DNA from: Deltaproteobacteria bacterium | GTDB taxonomy: Bacteria; Myxococcota; B64-G9 | Length of the DNA: 16,394 nt | Direction of reading: 5' to 3' | NCBI GenBank assembly: GCA_030591745.1 | Contig: JAUVAM010000011.1 | Span: forward strand, 1 to 16,394 | In this document: piece by piece, positions 1 to 7,498 of the stretch | Numbering within the stretch: the stretch's first letter is position 1 | How the letters are laid out: every line of letters begins with the position of its first letter | Translations under genes and position numbers: made by a program | Notes under the pieces: generated by a model | Told to the model about the DNA's origin: nothing | Databases searched by the model: none | Seen by the model: the letters and a program-made list of their open reading frames with translations, nothing else

Positions 1-194
1 GAGCAGCCGATCGGGTCTTCCCGCTCCGGACCCGCCCAACAATGCACACAGGCCAAATTGCAACCCGGCACATAGATCGTCAGGGCATTGTCAAAAGCAC
101 CCGCCGCGCCGATACGCACCAGGCGCCTGGCACCCGGACGCTCCAACTGTCCGCTCAAGGCGCAAGAGCGCTCCATCGCATCGAAAAGGGCCAT
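1..194 (-). CDS. Radical SAM protein, N-terminal fragment cut by the left edge
   Basis: The minus strand opens with ATG at 194, three bases after the methyltransferase stop, and stays open to the window edge (64 codons). Seen directly: residues 41-53 read YVPGCNLACVHCW, so Cys45, Cys49 and Cys52 form a CxxxCxxC cluster preceded by a hydrophobic strand, as in radical SAM enzymes, where the three Cys ligate a 4Fe-4S cluster that cleaves S-adenosylmethionine. The preceding segment (RLVRIGAAGAFDNALTIYVPGC) has the usual shape of an early core strand. The Trp after the third Cys occurs in several subfamilies but does not identify one. It is the third gene of a minus-strand operon after DUF3795 and methyltransferase genes, so it probably acts in the same pathway. 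The reaction cannot be inferred because the substrate-binding part lies outside the window. Confidence 0.8.
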   Translation of the reverse strand, partial: MALFDAMERSCALSGQLERPGARRLVRIGAAGAFDNALTIYVPGCNLACVHCWAGPEREDPIGC

Positions 195-197
195 GCC

Positions 198-854
198 TCA
201 GGCCTCCACACGCTTGGCTTCAGCCAGCCAAAGGGGTTCGGCCGGGTTGTGCGAAAGGGCGGTCAATCGCGCCCGCAGGCCCACCCGGTTCAAGTCTCGC
301 AATACCTGTGTCCGACTGGGCCAAAAACAACAGCCTGGTAGTTTGCGGCCATCAGGTAAAGGGTAATCGAAAAATTCCAAACGGCCGGACTCACCGGGAC
401 CACCCTCCAAAAAATCCAACAAGAGTTTTCCCTTTGGGGCCAAGGCATTCGCCAAGCCGGCCAACTGCTCGACGACACGTACCGGGTCCAACCACAAACC
501 CCCACTGACCAGCCCCAGGGCCAAGATCCAATCAAAACGCCGCGCGCCAAGAACCTGCGGCAACTCCGCCGCCTCGGCCACAAAGCAACGCTCGGGAGAA
601 AGCTGATGACGCGCCCTGCACAGGGCCACCATGGAGGCGGAGGCGTCAAAGGCCCAGACCTCATAACCCAGGGACACAAGCTCGGCGATGCCGCGGCCAG
701 TGCCGCAACCAGCCACCAACACCCGGGATCTCTTCGGATCGAGGAGACCAAGAACCACGGGGTCAAGCCCGTCATCCCAGAACTCGAGCCCTCCCTCAAC
801 GGCCTCGGCACAGTTCGCGACGAAAGTTTGATAACGATCCTCAGTCGTCGCCAT
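198..854 (-). CDS. Class I SAM-dependent methyltransferase (218 aa)
   Basis: This is a small cytoplasmic Rossmann-fold methyltransferase. Motif I is VLVAGCGTGRG (about residues 45-55). The acidic residue ending strand 2, which binds the SAM ribose, is Asp70 in EVWAFDAS. A post-motif stretch RFDWILALGLVSG and a motif-III-like KGKLLLDFLEGG follow. Length and order fit the Methyltransf_11/25 type. I chose the ATG at 854 (MATTEDRYQ) because GAGGAAG lies about 6-9 bases upstream. An ATG at 860 is possible but has no room for a ribosome site. The start lies inside the 3' end of the DUF3795 gene (stop at 841), so translation is probably coupled; the next gene starts 3 bases after this stop. The substrate is unknown. 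By context it could modify the same molecule as the adjoining radical SAM enzyme, which is inference only. Confidence 0.85.
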   Translation of the reverse strand: MATTEDRYQTFVANCAEAVEGGLEFWDDGLDPVVLGLLDPKRSRVLVAGCGTGRGIAELVSLGYEVWAFDASASMVALCRARHQLSPERCFVAEAAELPQVLGARRFDWILALGLVSGGLWLDPVRVVEQLAGLANALAPKGKLLLDFLEGGPGESGRLEFFDYPLPDGRKLPGCCFWPSRTQVLRDLNRVGLRARLTALSHNPAEPLWLAEAKRVEA

Positions 855-1443
855 AAACATCTTCCTCGCTCTTAATCTCCACGGAGCGAAAGCCTGCTTC
901 GGCCTGTTCCCGCATGTCCGCTTCCCAGGCCTCAAGTCCTTCGGCGGCAATTCGTCTCAGGTTCTCCAGGTTCCAGCCTTGGTATTTGCGCACCAGGCGC
1001 GCCAGGTATTCGCTGGCACTGAATGGAAAACGAGCATCCTCTCCCCGCAGGCGAGCCCGCCCCTCCCGCCGCCGTCGCGTCTCGGCCGAACTGGATTTGA
1101 GTCGCCCTTTTGAGCAAAGCGAAAGCTCCGGACAAACCGCACATGTCTCGAGCTTTCGCTCTTGCGCACAAGCCCGCACCGGACAGGTCATGGGTCCACC
1201 CCCCGCGGCGCATCCCGGGCAGGCCGGCGTGCGCGCCAGGCGATCCAGCACATCGAAAAACACATCCACCTTGGGTCCCTCGGCGGGGTGCAAACGCTTG
1301 GCCAGTCCCAAAAAACCCTGGCGACGAATGCCTTGCAAGAGCCGCCCGGCCTCTTCGGCCAACTCACCGCGATAAGCCAGGCAAGCACCACAATAGGCAC
1401 CGCAGGCACCGGCCAGAGAAGGTTCGTGCTTTGTCTTCAACAT
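841..1443 (-). CDS. DUF3795-like cysteine-rich protein (200 aa)
   Basis: The N-terminus reads CGAYCGAC (Cys14, 18, 21), followed by CPGC, CPVRAC, and then CAVCPELSLC. This order, a CGxYCGxC head, a mid CxGC, and a CxxxxC plus CxxC...C tail before a helical C-terminal third, is the signature of the DUF3795 family. Its members are small, probably metal- or Fe-S-binding proteins of unknown function. The C-terminal part is charged and helical, with no signal peptide or membrane segment. I prefer the ATG at 1443, 13 residues before the first Cys. A TTG at 1477-1479 would add 12 residues but has no ribosome site, and the site before 1443 is itself weak. It is the first gene of the minus-strand operon with the methyltransferase and radical SAM genes, and is divergent from the WD40 gene. 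Function is unknown; it may be a cluster-carrying partner of the radical SAM enzyme. Confidence 0.75.
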   Translation of the reverse strand: MLKTKHEPSLAGACGAYCGACLAYRGELAEEAGRLLQGIRRQGFLGLAKRLHPAEGPKVDVFFDVLDRLARTPACPGCAAGGGPMTCPVRACAQERKLETCAVCPELSLCSKGRLKSSSAETRRRREGRARLRGEDARFPFSASEYLARLVRKYQGWNLENLRRIAAEGLEAWEADMREQAEAGFRSVEIKSEEDVYGDD

Positions 1444-1528
1444 GAAGCCATGAAACCCCAAGGCGTCATCCCAGTCCAATGAAAATTAACGAGAAAAAAC
1501 ACATGCTGTGGTATTGGAAAGAAATCCC
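1444..1528. promoter_or_regulatory. Divergent promoter region between the DUF3795 and WD40 operons
   Basis: These 85 bases separate two divergent operons and must hold both promoters unless they lie inside the genes. The centre (1481-1500) is A/T-rich in an otherwise G/C-rich window, as expected for promoter DNA, but I see no convincing -35/-10 pair on either strand. GGAAAG at 1516-1521 is the ribosome site for the WD40 gene. Confidence 0.45.
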
Positions 1529-3421
1529 ATGAACAAAATCAAACTCACCTTTGAACAGGAACTGGGCCAAGGCGGAATCAGCGCCATGTGCGTCCTGGGC
1601 AAGCGAGACCCGCGCATGGTGGCGGCCGTCCACCGCAGGCTTTGGATCTTCCTCGCCAACAAGTTGCAATACGAAAGCCGTGCCGAGACCCGACACCTTG
1701 GCCCCATCACCTGCATGGCCAGTGAGCCCCAGCCCAAAGGACGTGAGTACTTCGACGCATTTTTTGCCACCGGCTCGGCGGATGGACGCATCGAAGTGTG
1801 GAGCTTGAACCACCAGGCCCGACCGGTGGCCGTGGCGCGCAGGGATCTGGAAAGCCCCATCCTGGATCTAAGCTGGAGTCGACCAGGCCCCAACACGGGA
1901 CCACGGGGCATGCTGGCCGCAAGCCTTGCCGACGGCAGCCTCTTGGTCTGGCGCCCGGATGAAAACAAAGTGTGGCGCCAGGATTTCAGCGACGAGGCAC
2001 TCAAAAGTGTCGACTGGTTCCCCGACGCCCAGCACCTGGCGACGAGCGGAGAAGACGGCCTTCTGCGGATCGTCAAATGGCCCGAGGGCACCGAGGCCAA
2101 AGGCGGTCTCTTTCGCCACTACAACGCCATCGATCAAGTTCGTGTCTCTTCCTGCGGTCGCTATGTGGCCCATGTGAGCGGCGACGAAAAGGCTGGACTC
2201 TTTGACTTGTCTCATCGCGAAAATCGGGCCTTCGGCCCGGCCGGAGATCCCGTCCGCTCCCTGGGCTGGCATCCCGAAAAGCCCTTGCTTGTGGCGGGCA
2301 CCCAGGGAGGAATCGGCCTTCACTACGACGTGGAAGCAGACCTGTTGTTCCAGGACAAAAAGGCAATCCACGTGCATCCGGTTGAGGCCGCGATCTTTGA
2401 GCCCAGCGGTCTTCTCGCTTTCACCGCGGGAAGAGAAGGCCACATCTGCGGCAACAGCCTGAAAAATGACCGCCGGATAAACAAATGCAACCACCTCAAG
2501 ATCCCCTGCGGCTATGTCCTCTCCCTCTGCTGGCTCGATGACGATCGCATCGCCGCGGGCCATTCGGACGGCCGCGTCTCATATTGGAACAATGACGTCA
2601 ATGGCCTGCCCCGATTCCATCAACAAGCCCACAGCCACAAGGGTCCGGTCTACGGCCTGGCCTTCCAGCCCGGCGGCCGAGCCATTGCCTCGGGCTCGGT
2701 GGACAAGCATCTGCGGCTTTGGGACTTCCCCACAAAAAAACTGGCCCTGGACTTAAGCGAGATCCACAAAAAACCGATCTATGGGGTGAGCTTCTCTCCG
2801 GATGGACGCTTCGTGGCCACCGGCAGCGGAGACACCTACCTGGTGATTTACGACACCGCCGCCCTGGAGAAAAAATCCGAGGAAAAATTCGGCAAAGAAG
2901 AGTACTGGCATTTCGCCGTCCAAAATCGGGTGCTGAATTGCGTGGCCTGGAGTCCCGCCGGCGGCCTCATCGCCGTGGGCCTGTCCAACCATCAGGTGGT
3001 GATCCTGCCCGTGGATGCTGAGGGCAAAGTAAAGAAGGGCCCAACTCTCGAAGCGCATACCGACAGCGTGTCGGCCCTGGCCTGGGAGCAGGACGGCCAC
3101 CACCTGTGGAGCGTGGGTTACGACAAGCGCATCGTGCGCTGGCGCGCAAAAGACTGGCAAGCGGTGGCGCAAAAAGTAATCCCGGAAGGCGACCCCTTGC
3201 AGGCCCTGGCCATCCATCCCGACGGCAGCCTTGTGGCCACCGGAGACTGGGACGCCAACCTGAGGCTCTTTGATCCCGAACTGAATCCCCTGGGCAACTG
3301 GCGCTGGCCCCACTACAACGCGGTGGAGGCCCTGGCCTTCCACAAGGACGGCGAGCGGCTGGCCTCGGCGTCTTCCGACGGCCTGGTCTGCACCTGGCGC
3401 ATCGAGCGGAGCACTCTATGA
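1529..3421 (+). CDS. WD40-repeat protein with two predicted seven-bladed propellers (630 aa)
   Basis: No signal peptide or membrane segment is visible, so the protein is probably cytoplasmic. The whole chain is WD40 repeats. I count thirteen clear units ending in W/F/Y-x-hydrophobic strands, for example FATGSADGRIEVWSL, IASGSVDKHLRLWDF, VATGSGDTYLVIYD and LASASSDGLVCTWRI. A weaker N-terminal unit (MVAAVHRRLWIF) brings the count to about fourteen, which fits two seven-bladed propellers. WD40 propellers are non-catalytic scaffolds, so its role is probably substrate or partner recognition. The ATG at 1529 has GGAAAG 7-12 bases upstream; a GTG at 1508 would add 7 residues and has no site. Its TGA overlaps the ATG of the MoxR ATPase (ATGA at 3418-3421), so the two are probably made together in fixed ratio. 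It is the first gene of the WD40/MoxR/metallopeptidase-VWA operon. Confidence 0.9.
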   Translation: MNKIKLTFEQELGQGGISAMCVLGKRDPRMVAAVHRRLWIFLANKLQYESRAETRHLGPITCMASEPQPKGREYFDAFFATGSADGRIEVWSLNHQARPVAVARRDLESPILDLSWSRPGPNTGPRGMLAASLADGSLLVWRPDENKVWRQDFSDEALKSVDWFPDAQHLATSGEDGLLRIVKWPEGTEAKGGLFRHYNAIDQVRVSSCGRYVAHVSGDEKAGLFDLSHRENRAFGPAGDPVRSLGWHPEKPLLVAGTQGGIGLHYDVEADLLFQDKKAIHVHPVEAAIFEPSGLLAFTAGREGHICGNSLKNDRRINKCNHLKIPCGYVLSLCWLDDDRIAAGHSDGRVSYWNNDVNGLPRFHQQAHSHKGPVYGLAFQPGGRAIASGSVDKHLRLWDFPTKKLALDLSEIHKKPIYGVSFSPDGRFVATGSGDTYLVIYDTAALEKKSEEKFGKEEYWHFAVQNRVLNCVAWSPAGGLIAVGLSNHQVVILPVDAEGKVKKGPTLEAHTDSVSALAWEQDGHHLWSVGYDKRIVRWRAKDWQAVAQKVIPEGDPLQALAIHPDGSLVATGDWDANLRLFDPELNPLGNWRWPHYNAVEALAFHKDGERLASASSDGLVCTWRIERSTL

Positions 3422-4971
3422 CTGAGTCCAAAAAATCATTCCTGGATTGGATGACCTTCACCGGCCCGGCGGAAACCGAAGGCGAGCTGTCGACTCACCT
3501 GTCGGACCTGGATGGACAAACCCTGGCCGACAAGCTCCGACAGGTTTACGCCTGGATCTTGAACAACGCCATCCTGACACCCACCTACGATCTGGCCTTC
3601 GGGGTGGAGGCAGGCAAGCACTATACCTTCCCCAATGGCGATAGCCTGGTCTTGCCTGGTGAGGCCTCGTTCTCATCGTACATCCTCATGCCTTTGCTGA
3701 CCTTGGCCACCCGGCGCAAGTGCTTGCTGGTGGGCGGCCCTGGTCGCGGCAAGACCGCCATCGCCACCCTGATGGGCCTGGTGGCCGGGGTGGACAAGGC
3801 CGGCCTGCGTCGCGCCGTACAACACGGCCATCCCCAACTGACCGTCAGCGATCTCCTGGGCAGTCCCCTGCCGGCCGATCTGATGCGCGCCGAAGAACTC
3901 GAGCAAGTCAAGGTGAGCTGGAAACAATGGCTGGGCTTGCCGATCAAAATCATCGACGAGTACAACCGCATCCCCACCAAGACCCAGTCGGCACTGCTCT
4001 CCCTCATGGCCGAAGGCTACGCGGAACAATTCGGCCAAACCGTGGAGGTGGGCGACTCGGCCTGGTTCTTGACCGCCAACGATGAGGGCGGTGGCGGCAC
4101 CTTCAAGGTCATCGAGGCTTTGGCGGATCGCATCGACGTCACCGTGCGCTCTTTGAGCTTCAACCCCTGGTTCTTGGACACGCTCTTAGAGAGAATCGAA
4201 AAGCGCCAGGATCCAGCCGACGTCATGCCGGACGAGCTGCGTTTTTCCACCGAGGAACTGGATCGCTTGCAGGCCGAAATTCTTACGGTGGCCGTGCCCC
4301 GCAATGTGCGCCGGCGCCTTGAGCTGTTTTTGGGCGCGCTGGATTTCTGCCAGCGAGCCAGCCCCCTCTTCGAGCACAAAAGCAAAGACGCCTTGAAACT
4401 GGCCGGCATGCGTCTGGCCCAAGTTTGCAACGCCGACTGTCCCTTGGACAAACGCCGTCATATCTGTTCTCAGACCGAAAACGGCGCCAGCGTGCGAGCC
4501 TTCATGACGCTTTTGGCCTACGCAAAGGCCCTGGCTTACTTCCGCGGACACAAGCAAGTCGGCATCGACGACATTCGGCAGATCGTCCCCTTCGTGCTTC
4601 ACGACAAGTTGAGCCCCAACCGCCAATCGCCCTACTTCGACTCGGAACGCCGGGGCCTTCTCACCGACAAGACGGCCTGGATCCGCAACATGTTCGACAT
4701 GGCCATGGATCAATACGACCACCTGCGCCCCGACGATCACAGTCCGCTGGAAAAATACCTGGAAGAAATAGACAAGGGACTTGTGGGCCTCGGCAAGACC
4801 GAAACCAAGCGCCGCATCAATCGAATCGCGGCCACCATTCGCCAGTACCAACGGGGTGGCGAACTCTCGGCTCCGGTATACATGGACTTGGCGGTGCTCA
4901 AAAGCCTGTACCTGCGCTATCAGGCCTACATGCATTGGCAGGAAAACAAAAACAGAAAGCCCAAGGCTTGA
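3418..4971 (+). CDS. MoxR-type AAA+ ATPase (517 aa)
   Basis: ATP-driven remodelling or chaperone ATPase. Walker A is GGPGRGKT (residues 106-113, Lys112). Walker B is IIDEYNRIPTKTQSALLSLM (Asp180, Glu181), the MoxR form of the motif, with a following loop that selects assembly partners. Sensor 1 is Asn221 in WFLTANDEGGGGTF, and Arg238 in ALADRID sits where the arginine finger falls in MoxR proteins. The C-terminal lid is helical with many Arg/Lys (RNVRRRLELFLG). At 517 residues it is longer than a typical MoxR protein of about 330. The extra length is a roughly 100-residue N-terminal region and a C-terminal extension after about 380 with several helices. MoxR ATPases typically act with a VWA-domain partner, which is the next gene. 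It overlaps the WD40 stop by 4 bases, and its own stop overlaps the next start (TTGA). Confidence 0.93.
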   Translation: MTESKKSFLDWMTFTGPAETEGELSTHLSDLDGQTLADKLRQVYAWILNNAILTPTYDLAFGVEAGKHYTFPNGDSLVLPGEASFSSYILMPLLTLATRRKCLLVGGPGRGKTAIATLMGLVAGVDKAGLRRAVQHGHPQLTVSDLLGSPLPADLMRAEELEQVKVSWKQWLGLPIKIIDEYNRIPTKTQSALLSLMAEGYAEQFGQTVEVGDSAWFLTANDEGGGGTFKVIEALADRIDVTVRSLSFNPWFLDTLLERIEKRQDPADVMPDELRFSTEELDRLQAEILTVAVPRNVRRRLELFLGALDFCQRASPLFEHKSKDALKLAGMRLAQVCNADCPLDKRRHICSQTENGASVRAFMTLLAYAKALAYFRGHKQVGIDDIRQIVPFVLHDKLSPNRQSPYFDSERRGLLTDKTAWIRNMFDMAMDQYDHLRPDDHSPLEKYLEEIDKGLVGLGKTETKRRINRIAATIRQYQRGGELSAPVYMDLAVLKSLYLRYQAYMHWQENKNRKPKA

Positions 4972-6752
4972 GCCCAAAGCGAAAAACCCGCCCTTTGGAC
5001 GACGCCCACCGCCCCACTTGGCGTCGGGCGCTTTCCGCCTGGGGTCTCGGCGTGGATCTGGGCATGCCCGAGGAGCTTTTGGACTCAGACGATCTCGCCT
5101 TCATCGATCTTCGGGATCGGCGCACCCGGGTCAACCTGGGTCTGCTGGAAAAAATGGGCTTGGGCCAGCACCTCGAGGCCATCTTCGCCCATGAGGCCGG
5201 CCACCACTGCCGCCACCCGCAAACGCTAATCAGAAGCGCCAAGTTGATCACCCGGCAGCGTTGGCTGCTGAGCGTCCTGGAAACCGAGCAACCCGGCAAC
5301 GCCCGCATCGGAGAGCGATTCAGCGAAAAACGCTACGACTTCTTGCTCAATCTGCTCTTGGACATCCGCATCAACCATAGTCTGGCCGATCGCTACGGTG
5401 AGTCCTTCCAGGCCATCTACGCGCGCATGCTGCAAGATGCGCCTGATCCACTCACGGCTGTTTTCTCCTTCACCATGGCCTGCTACGACGCCCTGTGGTC
5501 CATCCCGAAAAAGCGAAGACTGGTGAACAAGAGGGCGGCGAAAGCCCTAATGCTTGTCTCATCGACATGGCAAAGTGAGGCGGAGCGCCTGGCCGAGGAT
5601 TTCTCACAAGCCGGTGACAACGGCTTTCTTTGGCTGGACCTGTACCTCGAGGCCATCTGGCCCTACCTGGTGAAAGACACGACGCAGGGACCGATCCTGC
5701 CCCAGGGCCTGACCGAGGGCTCCTTAGTGGCCGACCTGGGCGAACTTTCGCCCGAGGAGTTGGAGCAAGTCATGCGGCGTCTTCGCGATGAATATCAAGC
5801 TGACGACGAGCGCGAAGCGCGCAAGCATCCGGTGCTGGTTGAGCTCCCCCCGGACGAAGATTTCGATCCCGAGGCCGAATCTTCCAAAAACCCCAGCCTG
5901 GGCGAACTGATCAACAAGGCCGGCAGCCTGGGCCAAAACCAACGTACCATCAACAAACTACTGCGCTGGTTTTACCAACGTGAAGCAGAACGCTATGAGG
6001 TTCGCCTGGAGCAGGAAGTCCACTACGAACCCCTGGTGCCTACCACCTTGAAAACCTGGGACCCGGAAAGCGACACAGCCGCCATCGACTGGAGCGCGTC
6101 TCTGGGCCGCATGCCCGTGCCCATCCCCGGCCTGACCCTGCTGGAACGGGAGTACGAAAGCGAAGAGGTGGGACAAAGCACAAAAACCCCTCCCTGGATT
6201 GAAATCTACATCGACTCCTCCGGCTCCATGCCCAACCCGTCGACTCAGTTCAGCTCCCTGGCCTTCGCCGGTCTGCTGCTGGCTCGCGCGGCCCTGCGCG
6301 CAGGCTCCATGGTCCGCGTCATCCAGTACAGCTCAGAAAACAGGGTCTTTGCCATGGAAGAATTCAGCGCCGATCAAAACGCCATCGACGATGCCCTGCT
6401 TCAGTACCTGGGCGGCGGCACGCTTTTTCCCTTCGATCTCTTGAGCGAAAGCTGCGAGCGATTCCGTTCTCACACCCGCATTGAGCGCGTGGTGATTTCG
6501 GACCTGGACTTCTTTTACAACCTGGGCAAAACGCATCTGCAAGCCGGCCAAGCAGCCGTATTGAGAGAAGCCTGCACGCCCCCCCACCGCTTGATGGCTA
6601 TTTTGAACCTGGGCACCGCAGGTGCCGACCCCTCGCGTCAACCCCTCGGCCTGCTGGACACCGGCATTAAGCTCTTGAGCATCAAGGACTGGAACGAGCT
6701 ACACGGCGTGGCGGCCAATCTTGGCCGACGCATCTTCGGAAAACATACCTAA
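4968..6752 (+). CDS. Putative metallopeptidase plus VWA-domain protein (DUF2201-like, 594 aa)
   Basis: The N-terminal domain carries FAHEAGHH, an HEXXH zinc motif (His75, Glu76, His79), followed by DFLLNLLLDIRINHSLADRY. This pattern matches the DUF2201 N-terminal putative metallopeptidase domain. The C-terminal half is a VWA-like domain with an intact MIDAS: Asp416, Ser418, Ser420 in IDSSGS, Thr485 in GGGTLFP and Asp512 in VISDLDF. Between them, about residues 255-330, is a charged, low-complexity linker. No signal peptide is seen. VWA proteins of this type pair with MoxR ATPases, and the gene directly follows one. The start is uncertain. TTG at 4968 forms a TTGA overlap with the MoxR stop and keeps the operon's coupling pattern, with AGAAAG upstream. 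ATG at 5064 would remove 32 residues and still keep HEXXH. The protein could be an active protease or a catalytically idle adaptor. The gene ends 4 bases into the convergent radical SAM gene. Confidence 0.88.
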   Translation: MSPKRKTRPLDDAHRPTWRRALSAWGLGVDLGMPEELLDSDDLAFIDLRDRRTRVNLGLLEKMGLGQHLEAIFAHEAGHHCRHPQTLIRSAKLITRQRWLLSVLETEQPGNARIGERFSEKRYDFLLNLLLDIRINHSLADRYGESFQAIYARMLQDAPDPLTAVFSFTMACYDALWSIPKKRRLVNKRAAKALMLVSSTWQSEAERLAEDFSQAGDNGFLWLDLYLEAIWPYLVKDTTQGPILPQGLTEGSLVADLGELSPEELEQVMRRLRDEYQADDEREARKHPVLVELPPDEDFDPEAESSKNPSLGELINKAGSLGQNQRTINKLLRWFYQREAERYEVRLEQEVHYEPLVPTTLKTWDPESDTAAIDWSASLGRMPVPIPGLTLLEREYESEEVGQSTKTPPWIEIYIDSSGSMPNPSTQFSSLAFAGLLLARAALRAGSMVRVIQYSSENRVFAMEEFSADQNAIDDALLQYLGGGTLFPFDLLSESCERFRSHTRIERVVISDLDFFYNLGKTHLQAGQAAVLREACTPPHRLMAILNLGTAGADPSRQPLGLLDTGIKLLSIKDWNELHGVAANLGRRIFGKHT

Positions 6753-7498
6753 AACAGCGTACCCTCAAAACTTCGACCGTCCCATGTCAGACCGCGCAGG
6801 GTCGGCAGTGGCGTTTCGCGAGAGGCCCGGGCCAAATCGCTACGCAGCTCGGCGGCAAGCCCCGGCCCCAGTTCGTCGATGAGCCTGGATGCCCGCCCCT
6901 GGTCCCAAAGCCGCGCCCAGCCATGACTCAACAGATCGTCGGCCTGTGCCGCCCAGCGCGCCTGAGCCACTGCCGTTCGCAGATCGGCCTCGATGCGCTC
7001 GTCCACTTCACAAAGCCCCTTGCCCCGCATACCGGCAGACATTGGATGCAGATAAACATGATTGAGGTGACAGGCCATGCCTGCGCGCAAGGCCGCGTCC
7101 ACGGCCCAAGTCGTGCGCTCTGGCGGGATGCCCGCGTCGTGAAAATGCCCGGCACCTATCCAGAGACCGCTCACCCCGGCCTCTTGCAATCGATCGACCA
7201 GCCGGCCGGCCTCGGTGCTGCTTTTCGCCCAGCTGGCATTCGTGATCAAGCGCAGACTGATGTCCCGGGCGCGCACTCGCTCGGCCAGGGCGAAAACCCG
7301 ATCAGGAAAAAGCATGGGCTCACCGCCGGTGAGCGCCAGATGGGAGACCCGCAGACCTTGGGATTCCAAATCATCCAAGAAGGCCGTAAGATCCGCCACG
7401 GCCAAAAGCCCCTGCCCCTTTGCGCCGCAGGCAAAGCCACAGTGGGCGCAGCCCGCATCACAGACATCTGTTACTTGGGCGTAGGCGCGGGTTCCCAT
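6749..7498 (-). CDS. Radical SAM enzyme, compact, no SPASM domain (249 aa)
   Basis: CDAGCAHC near the N-terminus (Cys13, 17, 20) is the CxxxCxxC cluster motif. LALTGGEPML is the GGE motif that binds the SAM amino group, and LRLITNAS follows as in the partial TIM barrel. The chain is short and the C-terminal third holds no extra Cys cluster, so there is no SPASM or twitch domain. Other Cys residues (GFACGAKG, Cys at about 164) do not form a second obvious set. The ATG at 7498 has GGAGGG ten to fifteen bases upstream. The gene starts 28 bases before the end of the transglutaminase-like gene, so the two are almost certainly co-transcribed. It ends overlapping the plus-strand metallopeptidase-VWA gene by 4 bases (CTAA). 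The substrate is unknown; a peptide or the neighbouring exported protein is conceivable. Confidence 0.87.
   Translation of the reverse strand: MGTRAYAQVTDVCDAGCAHCGFACGAKGQGLLAVADLTAFLDDLESQGLRVSHLALTGGEPMLFPDRVFALAERVRARDISLRLITNASWAKSSTEAGRLVDRLQEAGVSGLWIGAGHFHDAGIPPERTTWAVDAALRAGMACHLNHVYLHPMSAGMRGKGLCEVDERIEADLRTAVAQARWAAQADDLLSHGWARLWDQGRASRLIDELGPGLAAELRSDLARASRETPLPTLRGLTWDGRSFEGTLF

Noticed and set aside
42..366. Short plus-strand open frames at the left edge
   Set aside because: They lie opposite the radical SAM and methyltransferase genes, have no ribosome site, and are random-looking; the minus-strand frames carry motifs.
1444..1528. Clear promoters in the divergent 85-base space
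   Set aside because: No convincing -35/-10 pair; only A/T-richness, so the entry is kept as a region and not as defined promoters.
4425..4967. N-terminal extension of the metallopeptidase-VWA gene in the MoxR region
   Set aside because: It lies in another frame under the MoxR gene and is Arg/Pro/Gln-rich; no domain starts there and the coupling start is at 4968.
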